Assembly: GCA_046049675.1 (NCBI GenBank)
Contig: JBJORA010000044.1
Coordinates: forward strand, 1 to 45,131
DNA length: 45,131 bases
Direction of reading: 5' to 3'
DNA from: CAIXQW01 sp046049675
Lineage (GTDB): Bacteria > Bacteroidota > Bacteroidia > Chitinophagales > Chitinophagaceae
Of the stretch, positions 8,749 to 18,154 are shown one piece after another (within the stretch, counting starts at the first letter, position 1; every line of letters starts with the position of its first letter). The translations under genes and the position numbers were made by a program. The notes beneath the pieces are model-generated. The model was not told the origin of the DNA. It saw only the letters and a program-made list of their open reading frames with translations, and ran no database searches.

Positions 8749-10967
8749 GGCTTCTTGCAAAAAATATTATCTACCCAAACACCTGTAGTTGTTGTATCTC
8801 GACTAGTTGAGTTCAACGACTGAACTTGCAAACGATCTAATTCAAATCGTTTATCAAATGGTACTAATTTGACTTTAGTATTAGCACCAAATAAAGGTAC
8901 TTTTAGTGTGCTCTTTATCCAACCCTTATAATTATCAAAGCTTTGTGCAGGGCAGGAAAATACCTCATAGTATTGACCATCAGCCTTGCCTATCACTTGA
9001 ACCTTTACATTGGCATTGCCAAACCAAAGTGGATTGCTATAAGTCCAGAAGCTAACTATGCCGCTATCAGTATTGGCATTGAATTGCCATAGCTGTTGGG
9101 CTAATTTTTCAACTGGCATGCTTCCACCATCAATTGCAAAAGATTGAGCAGCTTCATGTGAAAAATTATCTTGCAAAATTGGCGCAGCACCTTTTAGCGT
9201 AAGCATTGAATCTCGATAGTATTGTACATCGTGCACTGGCTTATACGCATACAAATTAACTGAAGGTTGAAAATTTCCAATTAATTCGCAGCTGGCTAAA
9301 AACTCACGTTCTTCGGGACGTAGTGTACTATCACCGCCTGCTACAATCAAAAATGGTTTTGTATTGGGCAAATCAGCAAACTGATCGCGTGGCAATGCCT
9401 TATGCGACATTAACTGACCGTGTCGCAAAGCATATCGGTGACTAATGCGTGAAAGCATAGAACTATTCATTGGCAAGCCAGAGCTTAGTGCCAATTGCAT
9501 GGCACGCTGTGTAACATAATCTTGATTTAGTGGCTGATAAACCATTTTGTCGCTCCACACATTAAGCGTTGGTAAAACTGTTATGCTCTGAAAATCTTGG
9601 ATCTTGTAAGCAGTTGAAGTTGGCCATGGTAAACTATCCAACGTTTTTTTACTAAAGATGTTCTCCGAAATAAGCCAGCGCACTTTATAAATTTTATGCT
9701 CCAATAAGTAAGCAGCGTCAGCTAGCCAAAGTACTACAAGTGCGATGTAGGCTATACGTAAGTTGCGACCATTTGCCATAGCTGTCTTTCGGAACGCATC
9801 TATAGCAACAATAGCTGCTATCAGTAACATTGCAGCAAACGGCCAAGCCAAGCGTCCTGAGGTTCTAAATTTAAAGATCAGGTAAAAGTGCTCGCAAAAC
9901 CAATCTTGATTGAGGCTAAAGATAAAATTGCAAGCCAACAAATAAAAGCCAAAAGTTGTAAGACCTATCGCCGTCCAAAATGCATACTTCTGTTTTAATG
10001 CATTAAGCATACCAATGCGATATCTTCTAACAAAACGAAATATCGCAATTACAGCAATAACAAAGGCAACAAAGCCCATATATGTATTTATCTCTCCATT
10101 TGAGAATTTAGGCACGCCAAACTTTGCTAGGAAATTAGGTATACCTCTGTACTGTGGCACAAACAAACCAAGTGGCTGAGTACTAAAGTCGTAAAAGCCA
10201 TATGCATGCTTCACTCTATCTGGAATAGGATTTACATAAAACATCACGAAGGTTAATAGCGCCATACTGGATAGACTTACGAGTGCTAAATTGCGTGAAC
10301 GTGCTTGTATATCAAACAGCCACAATAACGACATCGCGCCGCTAAACAAAATAGCTCCAAAGGCGCTGAAGTACGCATTATTAAAGCCAAAAAACACCAT
10401 CAACACAAAAAGCCAAATCAATGCACCGTTGCCTAGTATTCTTTTGTAATATGCTAAAGCGAGATAAAGACATGTAGTAAAGAAGAATGGATAGGCTAAA
10501 CATTGATGACCGAATAGCCTTTCAATTATTGGTGTTGTAAAAGTGAGGAGCAAAGCTCCAACTACTTGCCAAAACGAGCCAACTTCTAGTAAGCGTAAAA
10601 GCTTTACATTGATAACACTGCCAAGTACAATAAGCGCAATTGTGAAGTAAGCAATCGCTGGCATGATGTAAGCTTGAACAGGTATGCCAATTTGCCTGAG
10701 CCAAGATAAAACCAAACTGAGACTTGCTTGCCCACCAGCATAAGCTATCGATTCGGTGTACGGATAATTGAAACCCGTAAACAACAAACCTTTACCGTAC
10801 ATCGCATGCCACAAGGTTTGATAGTCCATCATTAGACCATCGCCTGTGGCGCAGAACACGTATTTATTGGGCTGTAAAACAGTCTCTTGATATAGCAAAA
10901 CAAGCAGTGCAACTGTAAGCAGCGCCGCAAGCCATTCAGCAAAGTACTTTTTGGAGAACAAATTCAT
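8745..10967 (-). CDS. Large polytopic membrane protein, GT-C glycosyltransferase-like
   Basis: 740 residues. About 11-12 hydrophobic segments fill residues 10-430, and a soluble C-terminal domain of about 300 residues follows. The first periplasmic loop holds GDGLMMDYQTLWHAM, acidic residues in the position where GT-C enzymes keep a catalytic Asp. GT-C proteins use polyprenol-linked sugars to modify lipids or proteins outside the membrane; here this is inference from topology only. The gene begins nine bases after dapD ends and is probably cotranscribed with it, though no functional link is apparent. Its stop overlaps the convergent BNR gene. Confidence 0.65.
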   Translation of the reverse strand: MNLFSKKYFAEWLAALLTVALLVLLYQETVLQPNKYVFCATGDGLMMDYQTLWHAMYGKGLLFTGFNYPYTESIAYAGGQASLSLVLSWLRQIGIPVQAYIMPAIAYFTIALIVLGSVINVKLLRLLEVGSFWQVVGALLLTFTTPIIERLFGHQCLAYPFFFTTCLYLALAYYKRILGNGALIWLFVLMVFFGFNNAYFSAFGAILFSGAMSLLWLFDIQARSRNLALVSLSSMALLTFVMFYVNPIPDRVKHAYGFYDFSTQPLGLFVPQYRGIPNFLAKFGVPKFSNGEINTYMGFVAFVIAVIAIFRFVRRYRIGMLNALKQKYAFWTAIGLTTFGFYLLACNFIFSLNQDWFCEHFYLIFKFRTSGRLAWPFAAMLLIAAIVAIDAFRKTAMANGRNLRIAYIALVVLWLADAAYLLEHKIYKVRWLISENIFSKKTLDSLPWPTSTAYKIQDFQSITVLPTLNVWSDKMVYQPLNQDYVTQRAMQLALSSGLPMNSSMLSRISHRYALRHGQLMSHKALPRDQFADLPNTKPFLIVAGGDSTLRPEEREFLASCELIGNFQPSVNLYAYKPVHDVQYYRDSMLTLKGAAPILQDNFSHEAAQSFAIDGGSMPVEKLAQQLWQFNANTDSGIVSFWTYSNPLWFGNANVKVQVIGKADGQYYEVFSCPAQSFDNYKGWIKSTLKVPLFGANTKVKLVPFDKRFELDRLQVQSLNSTSRDTTTTGVWVDNIFCKKP

Positions 10968-10976
10968 GCGAGCGCT

Positions 10977-11801
10977 TTATACACTTACTCCAAAATCGCG
11001 AAGTGCGTCATTTAAACTTGTCTTCGTATCTGTACTTGCCTTGCGCTGTCCAATAATAAGTGCGCAGTTTACTTGATACTCACCTGCAGCAAATTGCTTG
11101 GTATAACTGCCAGGAATAACAACACTTCTCGCAGGCACTCTACCTTTATATTCCACTGGCGCGCTGCCACTAACATCAATAATTTTTGTGCTTTGCGTTA
11201 AAACAACATTTGCGCCCAGAACCGCTTCGCGTTCTACAATTACACCTTCAACTACAATACAACGGCTTCCTATAAAAGCATTGTCTTCAATAATAACAGG
11301 ACTAGCTTGTAAGGGCTCAAGCACGCCACCTATGCCAACACCACCGCTCAAGTGTACGTGTTTACCAATTTGCGCACAGCTACCAACTGTTGCCCAAGTA
11401 TCAACCATAGTGCCTTCATCTACATAAGCGCCAATGTTAATAAAGCTCGGCATACAAATCACGCCTTTGCTTACGTAAGCGCCATGGCGAATAATACTAC
11501 CCGGCACGGTACGAATACCTTTTTCTTGCATGCCCGTCTTCAACGGAATTTTGTCGTAGTACTGCTCTGGACCTTCTTGCATAATACCCATTGGCATTAC
11601 ACCAAAGTACATCAGTATTGCTTGCTTTACCCATTCGTTTACTTGCCAACCACTATCACTTGGTTGTGCCACGCGCAAAGTACCTGCATCTACAAGCGCA
11701 ACAGCGTCAAGTACTGCTTGCTTATATTGCTCGTTTTGAAGTAAAGTTCTGTCGGCAAAAGCAGCTTGAATAAGGGGCTGCAAACTTTCTGTATTCGTCA
11801 T
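10977..11801 (-). CDS. dapD: Tetrahydrodipicolinate N-succinyltransferase
   Basis: Transfers succinyl from succinyl-CoA to tetrahydrodipicolinate in the succinylase branch of lysine and meso-diaminopimelate synthesis; the enzyme is a cytoplasmic trimer. It has a helical N-terminus and then a left-handed beta helix of hexapeptide repeats (IGAYVDEGTMVDTWATVGSC, IGKHVHLSGGVGIGG, IEDNAFIGSRCIVVEG). At 274 residues it equals the usual DapD length. I chose the ATG at 11801: the in-frame upstream TTG would add 14 unrelated residues and starts upstream of the promoter element at 11813-11820. Confidence 0.95.
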   Translation of the reverse strand: MTNTESLQPLIQAAFADRTLLQNEQYKQAVLDAVALVDAGTLRVAQPSDSGWQVNEWVKQAILMYFGVMPMGIMQEGPEQYYDKIPLKTGMQEKGIRTVPGSIIRHGAYVSKGVICMPSFINIGAYVDEGTMVDTWATVGSCAQIGKHVHLSGGVGIGGVLEPLQASPVIIEDNAFIGSRCIVVEGVIVEREAVLGANVVLTQSTKIIDVSGSAPVEYKGRVPARSVVIPGSYTKQFAAGEYQVNCALIIGQRKASTDTKTSLNDALRDFGVSV

Positions 11802-11812
11802 ATAATTGTGCG

Positions 11813-11820
11813 CAAAGATA
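11813..11820 (-). promoter_or_regulatory. TAnnTTTG -7 element (TATCTTTG) of dapD
   Basis: Exact consensus match eleven bases upstream of the ATG at 11801. Confidence 0.65.
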
Positions 11821-11899
11821 GTGCTAGCCACAAACAATGCCATAGACCAGACCTATGCATTTTACCCACAAATACGCCTACTCTGAGCGCAAATTGCAA

Positions 11900-13816
11900 C
11901 TATGCCGCCAATTTACTTTTGCGCACACCATAGGCAAAGTAAATAACCAAACCCAAGGCCAGCCACGCTGCAAACCACAGCCAATTGGCCAAGGTCATGC
12001 CAGTAAGTAAATACAAACAAGTAGCAACGCCCATCAGCGGTATCAACGAATAGTTCTTGCGCAAGGCTGCAATGCATAAGCCAATCATGCTAAGCCAAAA
12101 AACGATCAAAGAAATCTTTTGCGTGCGCATGCCAGTGGTATTCGCATCTTTTGCAAACTGCGACAATACGTTTGCAGGATCGTTAGTTGTAGCAAGGCTG
12201 CTTCGTAGATCGTCAAAACTTTTATCGTTGATGTACTTATCGCTGCTCAAAAGTTGCATAGCGCTGACATTGTCGGCTGCCTTTGCTACAGCATCAATTT
12301 TATTTTCTTCACTAAAGTCTAAAAGCTTTTTGAAGTAGCCAAAACTTTGCTTGCCTACCACGTCATTAGACGCTGCATACTTTGGCAATACAAAACTCAA
12401 TAAGCAAAATGCGAGCAATACTATAGCAGAAAACATCCACTTGCCATTTACATAAGGCATATTGAACTTACCCGCCACTTTTGCCTTGCGAGGAATAAGT
12501 AGCACACCACCGCATACAAGCACAAATGCAAACAGTGTTGCGATACTTGTAAAATCTAATACAAAGGTTTTATCTGTAAATAATATTGGCACACCAACAA
12601 CTAAGCCCGTAATAATCGTTGCAAAAGATGGTGTCTTAAAGCGCTCGTGTATTTTTTGAAAAACTGGTGGCAATAAACCATCGCGGCTCATACTCATCCA
12701 AATGCGTGGCTGTCCCATTTGAAATACAAGCAAAACACTCGTCATAGCAATTACAGCGCAAATTGAAACAAGCATTTGCATCCAACCGAGATTCAAATTT
12801 TCTTTTTCAAAAATAAATGCTAGCGGATCGCCAACGCCCTCAAACTTTTTATAATGCACTGCCCCACTTAAAACGAGTGTCAGTAAAATATACACCGCTG
12901 TACAAATCAATAAAGAGTAAATCATGCCGCGCGGCAAATCGCGTTGTGGATTTTTACTTTCTTCTGCCAACACGCTCACTGCATCAAAACCGATATAGGC
13001 AAAAAATACACCAGCCACGCTAGCCATTACGCCACTAAAGCCGTTTGGCATAAACGACTTTACACCATCATCATTTGTCGGTAACCAATTGTCGGTAAGA
13101 TCTAGATGCAAAACCATGTATCCGCCAACTAAAATTACCAGCAGCACCACAATCATTTTGAGCACTACCATAATATTGCTAAAGTTGCGGCTTTCTTTTA
13201 CGCCTCTATAAACCAAATACGTAATCAGCAAATTAATAATCAAGGCCGGCAAATCTAAAATGATGCGCAAACCACCAATACTCGGCGCATGCAACCAAGC
13301 CAAAGCATTGCCACTTGTGCTACCATCGGCTGCTGCATTTTTAGCTTCTTTGTAACTTGTGCTTAGCCATTCTGGTATATGAAGATTAATCTTGAGCGTA
13401 TCGCCAAGTTTATCAAGAAAAGAAGTGAAATAATCGCTCCAGCTAAACGCTACATAAATATTACCAATACTGTACTCCATAATAAGCGCCCAACCAATAA
13501 TCCATGCAAACAGTTCGCCAAAAGAGGCATAGGCATAAGTATACGCGCTACCTGCAACTGGAATACGACTTGCAAACTCTGCATAGCAAAAAGCAGTAAA
13601 CGCGCAAGCAATTGCTGTGATTACAAAAAGCAATACCACACCTGGTCCGCCACTAAAAACTGCGCCACCAAGACTACTAAAACTGCCCGCACCCAAGATA
13701 GCAGCAATGCCAAAAAAAGTGAGGTCACGCAGGTTTAAGGTGCGATGCAAACCAGAATCGTGTGCACTATCGGCATCGGTAAAACTTGCGATGGGCTTAG
13801 TACGAAAAATGCTCAT
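11900..13816 (-). CDS. APC-superfamily amino acid permease (cationic amino acid transporter type)
   Basis: 638 residues with about 14 membrane segments. The first carries the substrate-binding G-x-G-x-F-S-S-L-G-G turn (ILGAGSFSSLGGAVFSGGPG), and the segment VFFAYIGFDAVSVLAEESKNPQRDLP is diagnostic of the CAT/YfnA branch. It probably imports amino acids by proton symport at the inner membrane. Residues 478-567 form an unusually long polar loop between two membrane segments, absent from short bacterial members. A near-consensus element (TATCTTTA, 13821-13828) lies four bases before the ATG. The gene is monocistronic. Confidence 0.88.
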   Translation of the reverse strand: MSIFRTKPIASFTDADSAHDSGLHRTLNLRDLTFFGIAAILGAGSFSSLGGAVFSGGPGVVLLFVITAIACAFTAFCYAEFASRIPVAGSAYTYAYASFGELFAWIIGWALIMEYSIGNIYVAFSWSDYFTSFLDKLGDTLKINLHIPEWLSTSYKEAKNAAADGSTSGNALAWLHAPSIGGLRIILDLPALIINLLITYLVYRGVKESRNFSNIMVVLKMIVVLLVILVGGYMVLHLDLTDNWLPTNDDGVKSFMPNGFSGVMASVAGVFFAYIGFDAVSVLAEESKNPQRDLPRGMIYSLLICTAVYILLTLVLSGAVHYKKFEGVGDPLAFIFEKENLNLGWMQMLVSICAVIAMTSVLLVFQMGQPRIWMSMSRDGLLPPVFQKIHERFKTPSFATIITGLVVGVPILFTDKTFVLDFTSIATLFAFVLVCGGVLLIPRKAKVAGKFNMPYVNGKWMFSAIVLLAFCLLSFVLPKYAASNDVVGKQSFGYFKKLLDFSEENKIDAVAKAADNVSAMQLLSSDKYINDKSFDDLRSSLATTNDPANVLSQFAKDANTTGMRTQKISLIVFWLSMIGLCIAALRKNYSLIPLMGVATCLYLLTGMTLANWLWFAAWLALGLVIYFAYGVRKSKLAA

Positions 13817-13988
13817 GCACTAAAGATAGGAGCAAAGCGGAAATGTGCAATGGAGAAAGGTGGGAAATGTTGGGAGGTGCCGGTAAAATGCGTTTCAAGA
13901 AACTAGTTAGTACGATATATCAGATGTGTCTTTTATGGGGGCTCTACCCAGCGAGCAGAATTTCAAAGATTACCTAGTAAGCAGATTG

Positions 13989-14954
13989 CTATCGGTAGTG
14001 AAAATATTGCTTTCCGCAAACCGAATTTGGCAAATCATACTGGACAAAGTCAGCATACAATTGTGAGATCGGAAGCACTGGCACTCTCCTCCTTTGCTGC
14101 TTACCAATTTGAATTGGCATGATGTTCTCTTCAAAATCGTTAGACAAGCAATAGAAAATCTCTTCTGCAATGCTTGAAGCGTCGTCGGTAGTTAACTGCA
14201 GGCGTTTAACAATACTGTCATTAATACGATATAAAGCATACGACACTACTAAACTGCCATTATCTAAAACACTAATGGTATCACAAAGTGCATCTCCTGT
14301 CTTTCGGTAAATCAATCTGGTATTGCTAGCAAACGTGGTTATTCTATTAAGGCTGTCAATTTCGATAAAAATACGATTGGCCACATTGTCATCCTTTTGA
14401 TCTAAGTATTTATTGCCATAAAGCTGCAACTCACTTACAGGCATGTGACCCAAAACTATGCATTTACTATTTTGCCAATTCGGCAGCGAAGCGATTGCCT
14501 CTACGTTGCCGCATTTTTTAATGTCGTTTATTACTGTGAGCGGGTCCTTGCCAAAATTTTCTGAAGACTTTTTTATAAGCATTTTGCAATCATCTACTAC
14601 TGAGCATTCATTATATCTTAATTCCACTTGCTTCAAATTAGAATCACGATAAACGTAATCTACATAAAACTCCATATAGTTGCAATCGGTGCTATATGTA
14701 GCAAGCAAATATTCGCTCATTAGCTTCCATTTGTTGCTAGAAAATTTGTCGAATAAAAAGCTTTGAGAGTATCTACTGTTGGATATACTGCTTCTAAACT
14801 CCAGCCGCGCAGAATTTGCCGTGAGAACCGTATCTGGCGCGTGAAAATGGAAAGCGACTAGAAGCTTATTATTTATGCTAGGAGGAAAGGCAAAGTTGGC
14901 ACTTGGAACAAACAAATGCAGAACTAGTACTAGCAAAAAAAAGACTCCCCTCAT
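13989..14954 (-). CDS. Exported protein of unknown function
   Basis: 321 residues starting with a clear signal peptide (MRGVFFLLVLVLHLFVPSANFAF). I recognise no domain. The mature protein is mixed alpha/beta and has several cysteines (three pairs could form disulfides: the CNY/NEC, VVDDC/KKC and DALC/YC regions). It has neither a lipobox nor a T9SS tail, so it is probably periplasmic. The ATG at 14954 is preferred to a TTG two codons upstream. It is the first gene of the loosely packed accessory stretch. Confidence 0.6.
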   Translation of the reverse strand: MRGVFFLLVLVLHLFVPSANFAFPPSINNKLLVAFHFHAPDTVLTANSARLEFRSSISNSRYSQSFLFDKFSSNKWKLMSEYLLATYSTDCNYMEFYVDYVYRDSNLKQVELRYNECSVVDDCKMLIKKSSENFGKDPLTVINDIKKCGNVEAIASLPNWQNSKCIVLGHMPVSELQLYGNKYLDQKDDNVANRIFIEIDSLNRITTFASNTRLIYRKTGDALCDTISVLDNGSLVVSYALYRINDSIVKRLQLTTDDASSIAEEIFYCLSNDFEENIMPIQIGKQQRRRVPVLPISQLYADFVQYDLPNSVCGKQYFHYR

Positions 14955-15140
14955 TTTCAAAAAATCGACTTATAGGCACTTAATTGGCTAAACTAAAGTT
15001 GAATTCAAAATATCACTATGTAGCCTAGATTTTTAGTGACCCTGCAATAATACATGTAAAAGAAGAATCTACTTGGTCTGATGTCAGAAATTGTAAAATT
15101 CTTAACTTCGCAAAAAGTGAAAAAGGCAATTTATACAACT

Positions 15141-15863
15141 ATGCTAAAGATTCAATTTAGGGAATCAAAAAAAGCATTGAACAGCCTTGTAACAGCGCTA
15201 CTACTTCTTGTTTCTATCAAAACAACTGCGCAATTTGCAATAGTCCACGACAAAGACGGCTTCTTAAATGTGCGAGAAAAAGGAAACATACACAGTAAAG
15301 TGATTGACAAGCTTCAAAATGGCCACTTAATTTATTGTTTTGAAGGCGACAGCAATTGGACCTATATTCATTTTACTGCTAATGGCAAAGAAAGAGAGGG
15401 CTACGTTTACAAAGGCAGATACAAAATGACTTGGAACTTTGCCTCTATTGATAAAAATAGTGAATCTGCAAACTCAATACGATTTAAGAAAGGCGCTATA
15501 GAAGTAAGCCTATCCTCATCCAAATTCGACAAGAACAAGCATAAAATTAAGTATTACAAAGATTACCCTACACAAATTGAATTAATAGATAACAAACAGT
15601 ATTGGGGAACAGATGGAGGTCTGCCAACAAGAAAATATAAAAACATCACGATTAGAAAAGACAAAATAAAGCTTGCGTTGCCACAAGTAGCTTTTAATGA
15701 TTTGTACGAACCCACACTGTACAATTCGGAAGTGTTTTACGACGCAGCGAATGAAATCATTTACATACAAAGCATGAACAGCGATGGTGCAGGCACATAC
15801 TATGTAATTTGGAAAATAGAAAAAGGTGTGTACAAAGGGAGGCTTGTGGCATATAATTTTTAG
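15141..15863 (+). CDS. Exported SH3-domain-like protein
   Basis: 240 residues from the ATG at 15141. The N-terminus is basic, followed by a hydrophobic segment and a likely cleavage site (ALNSLVTALLLLVS..TTAQ). Residues 33-85 (FAIVHDKDGFLNVREKGN...VIDKLQNGH...NWTYIHF) fit the bacterial SH3 fold of SH3_3 type, which often binds cell-wall peptides. The remaining 150 residues are not recognised. An ATG 60 bases upstream (15081) is in frame, but it would place 45 residues before the hydrophobic core, so I prefer the shorter form. No exact -7 element was found. Confidence 0.6.
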   Translation: MLKIQFRESKKALNSLVTALLLLVSIKTTAQFAIVHDKDGFLNVREKGNIHSKVIDKLQNGHLIYCFEGDSNWTYIHFTANGKEREGYVYKGRYKMTWNFASIDKNSESANSIRFKKGAIEVSLSSSKFDKNKHKIKYYKDYPTQIELIDNKQYWGTDGGLPTRKYKNITIRKDKIKLALPQVAFNDLYEPTLYNSEVFYDAANEIIYIQSMNSDGAGTYYVIWKIEKGVYKGRLVAYNF

Positions 15864-16207
15864 CAAGGTTGAGCTACTACAAAACCAAGCACTCTTTGAC
15901 ACATTCCTAATCGAACTTCTCTATGTCTGAATTTTACAACTCCCTTTTTGTGTCTTAGCTACAGATGCAAAACTCTGTCACCATACAGCTAAAGCAGAGA
16001 CGTAAAAGTAAGAAATGATCTTATTGACTGTTTTTTTCACTATTATTGAGTAGAACGAATTACCTGTTACAAAAACTACTAAACATTCTTGCCAACATTT
16101 TAAAGTCTTTGATTATTAAATCCTATTTTTGAGCTGCGTTTATATCCCCAAGATAATCAAAGCCGCAGACTTTTAGGAAAAATTCAAGTTGCAAAATCAA
16201 ACAATCA
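15864..16207. other. Intergenic stretch upstream of the TlpA-like gene
   Basis: No reading frame of note. A nested inverted repeat (TAGCTACAGA at 15956-15965 with TCTGT at 15974-15978 and AGCTA at 15987-15991) could form a bulged hairpin but has no adjacent T tract in a useful place. A -7 element at 16124-16131 probably serves the downstream gene. Confidence 0.4.
16124..16131 (+). promoter_or_regulatory. TAnnTTTG -7 element (TATTTTTG) of the TlpA-like gene
   Basis: Exact consensus match 76 bp before the ATG at 16208, giving one of the longer leaders in the window. Confidence 0.5.
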
Positions 16208-16801
16208 ATGAAATTTATAAAGTACTTCCTAGCTACAATTCTCACGCTTGCCACACTAGTTTTTTTAAGCATTAAACTAAAGATAATTGAGTTTAAAGTT
16301 GGTAGTGCCAAGTTTGAAGACAAATCAAGCATGCAAACGATTGATAATTCTGCACTACAAACCATAGAAGCTTTTGTCGGCCAGGATCAATTTGTAAAAT
16401 ATAAAGGCAAAGCCATATTCTTAAATTCTTGGGCAAGTTGGTGCCCTGCATGCATAAAGGAATTTCCCGCATTAAACTCAATTGGTAAAAGCTGCGCAGG
16501 AGATAGCAATATAGCTTGTGTTAGCTATTGCAGCGATTTGCAAACCATTACAGAAGTAGACAGCTTTAAGAATAGTAGAAATTTACAACTTACATTTGAG
16601 GATGTAATATCAAAAAGTGGATTAAGAATGTCATTAAGAAAACTAGCCGTAGAGCAACTAAAAATTAGCAATGTAGACACTAGCCTAGATCTTGTGCCAT
16701 TAAATGTGATAGTAGATAAATTAGGTAATATCGTGTACTATAACAGCGCCATAAGCTATGAAGATACCTCTAAGATACTCGCCCTCTTAAAAGGTAATTA
16801 A
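16208..16801 (+). CDS. Membrane-anchored TlpA-like thioredoxin
   Basis: 197 residues. Residues 4-22 form one membrane segment, which places the thioredoxin fold in the periplasm. The active site is WCPAC (C79 and C82) in the sequence FLNSWASWCPACIKEFPAL, and VPLNVIVD near residue 165 supplies the cis-proline loop. TlpA/ResA-type proteins reduce disulfides of exported proteins, often during cytochrome c maturation; the partner here is unknown. The gene stands alone in the accessory stretch and is unusually A/T rich in codon choice (many AAA and TTA). Confidence 0.85.
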   Translation: MKFIKYFLATILTLATLVFLSIKLKIIEFKVGSAKFEDKSSMQTIDNSALQTIEAFVGQDQFVKYKGKAIFLNSWASWCPACIKEFPALNSIGKSCAGDSNIACVSYCSDLQTITEVDSFKNSRNLQLTFEDVISKSGLRMSLRKLAVEQLKISNVDTSLDLVPLNVIVDKLGNIVYYNSAISYEDTSKILALLKGN

Positions 16802-16925
16802 AGCATCGTAAAGTTTGCTCAATAATACCAACTTAACGTTTAGTATCTATCAAAACATACATTCACTCGTGCTCAAATATCCGAATCTTCTCCTCCTTCT
16901 CACCAGCCACCAAACACGCGCGTAA

Positions 16926-17478
16926 TTAGTACCCTACAGAAAAGGAGATTTATGGGGCTTTGGCGATAAAACTACAGCCTTGCCAGTTTGTGAATTTAAT
17001 ACGATAGTGCTTAAATCGAGCCCTATTCAAGGCTTATTTCAGTGTTTAAAGGCAGCAAGAAGGGATTACTACAGTATAGCGCTAATACTATATTTATCGA
17101 GTTGCTTGCCTCACAATACAATACCATCAGTATAACACACGGTTACATCAAGCAAAGCACAAAACCTTACAACCAAGGCAAGCATCATTGCGTAATTAAC
17201 AATGGGTAAAAAGGCGTGTTTTCTACGAAATGACAAGTTTCGTTTACAACAATCAACTTTATCATATTGTAACTGACGATAGCAAAACTTATTTAGCTAA
17301 AATTGAAAAGGGTGAATTCGTTTTTATTGCAACCATTTCTGATAAAAGGCTTTGGTGCCAAGGCCTCGAACCAATAGTAGCAAAAAATAATCATCAAATC
17401 ACTTTCTTCAAAAATGCAAAAGCACGCGGATACATTGATATTTTTGAAAACGAAATCAACATTGTAAGATGTAGGTAA
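16926..17478 (+). pseudogene. Decayed WG-repeat protein gene
   Basis: Three reading frames carry consecutive pieces of one protein. Frame one from 16926 gives LVPYRKGDLWGFGDKTTALP, a standard WG repeat. Near 17042 the similarity moves to another frame (VFKGSKKGLLQYSANTIF), which meets a stop at 17207 inside what should be NNGKKGVFSTK. From 17230 a third frame continues (MTSFVYNNQLYHIVTDDS) to the stop at 17478. Two frameshifts and one in-frame stop in 550 bp indicate a broken gene. The 82-codon frame at 17230-17478 is therefore a remnant rather than a gene. WG-repeat proteins are widespread in Bacteroidota, with unknown function. Confidence 0.7.
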
Positions 17479-17600
17479 GATAATCGCTAGCCAGCCCCTC
17501 AGTTCCACCTGCACTAATGGCGGCAAATTAGCCAAAGCTGTGCAATAGATAAATAAGTGACAGACAGGTAATCACTATTTCTTTCGTCAAAAATTAATCG

Positions 17601-17608
17601 TATTTTTG
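17601..17608 (+). promoter_or_regulatory. TAnnTTTG -7 element (TATTTTTG) of the toxin-antitoxin operon
   Basis: Exact consensus match 23 bp upstream of the antitoxin ATG at 17632. Confidence 0.6.
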
Positions 17609-17631
17609 GAAAGGCAAAGTTCTGAGAAAAT

Positions 17632-17865
17632 ATGAATACAAATGCAATCAATCGCATCAATGATAGACTTAAACAAATGCCCGATACTTACGCTGACCAA
17701 GTTTTGGAGTTTTTGAATTATCTTGATTTTAAAACCAGTGGAGAGCATTTTGAATTAAGCGACGAACAAAAGGCCCTGCTAGACAAACGCAGGGCAATAC
17801 CAGATGAGGAATTTATCCCTGCTGATAAGTTTTTGGATAGCCTTAGAAAACAATATGGCTTATAA
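17632..17865 (+). CDS. Putative antitoxin of a type II toxin-antitoxin pair
   Basis: 77 residues, acidic and largely helical. The N-terminal half (INRINDRLKQMPDTYADQVLEFLNYL) resembles small DUF2281-like antitoxin components. The C-terminal tail (DKRRAIPDEEFIPADKFLDSL) is of the kind that wraps around a RelE/ParE toxin. Identity as antitoxin rests mainly on its position: it precedes, and overlaps by 11 bases, a ParE-like gene, so translation is coupled. Such antitoxins usually neutralise the toxin and may repress their own promoter. Confidence 0.7.
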   Translation: MNTNAINRINDRLKQMPDTYADQVLEFLNYLDFKTSGEHFELSDEQKALLDKRRAIPDEEFIPADKFLDSLRKQYGL

Positions 17866-18154
17866 GATACAAATTGAACCTAGTGCGTCGATTGATATCA
17901 TAGAGGCATGCAACTACTATGCATCTTTACCAATAGATACTGCAAGTTTGATTGCCAAATTTTTAGACGATATAGATGACGCTTTTGATGCTTTGTCTTT
18001 AAATCCATTTTACGCTAAACGACACAAGGATTATCGAGCTTATCCTCTAAAGAAATTCCCTTACATCATTTTTATTCTAGTCGACGAATCAGCTATGCGT
18101 GTAAATGTCTTAGCTATCTTTCATACACGTCAGGATAGTACAAAGTATCCATAA
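17855..18154 (+). CDS. RelE/ParE family toxin
   Basis: 99 residues from the ATG at 17855. It shows the ParE pattern: a beta strand (YKIQIEPSASIDI), two helices (IEACNYYASL... and FLDDIDDAFDAL..NPF), then three strands (YRAYPLKKFPYIIFILV and RVNVLAIFHTRQD) ending with the conserved H-x-R. ParE toxins poison gyrase and RelE toxins cut mRNA on the ribosome; the branch cannot be decided here. An in-frame upstream ATG at 17804 lies deep within the antitoxin gene and is unlikely to be used. Confidence 0.85.
   Translation: MAYKIQIEPSASIDIIEACNYYASLPIDTASLIAKFLDDIDDAFDALSLNPFYAKRHKDYRAYPLKKFPYIIFILVDESAMRVNVLAIFHTRQDSTKYP

Noticed and set aside
17230..17478. An 82-codon open frame that could be called a hypothetical gene
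   Set aside because: It continues the protein similarity of two upstream fragments in other frames and is best read as the 3' part of a WG-repeat pseudogene.
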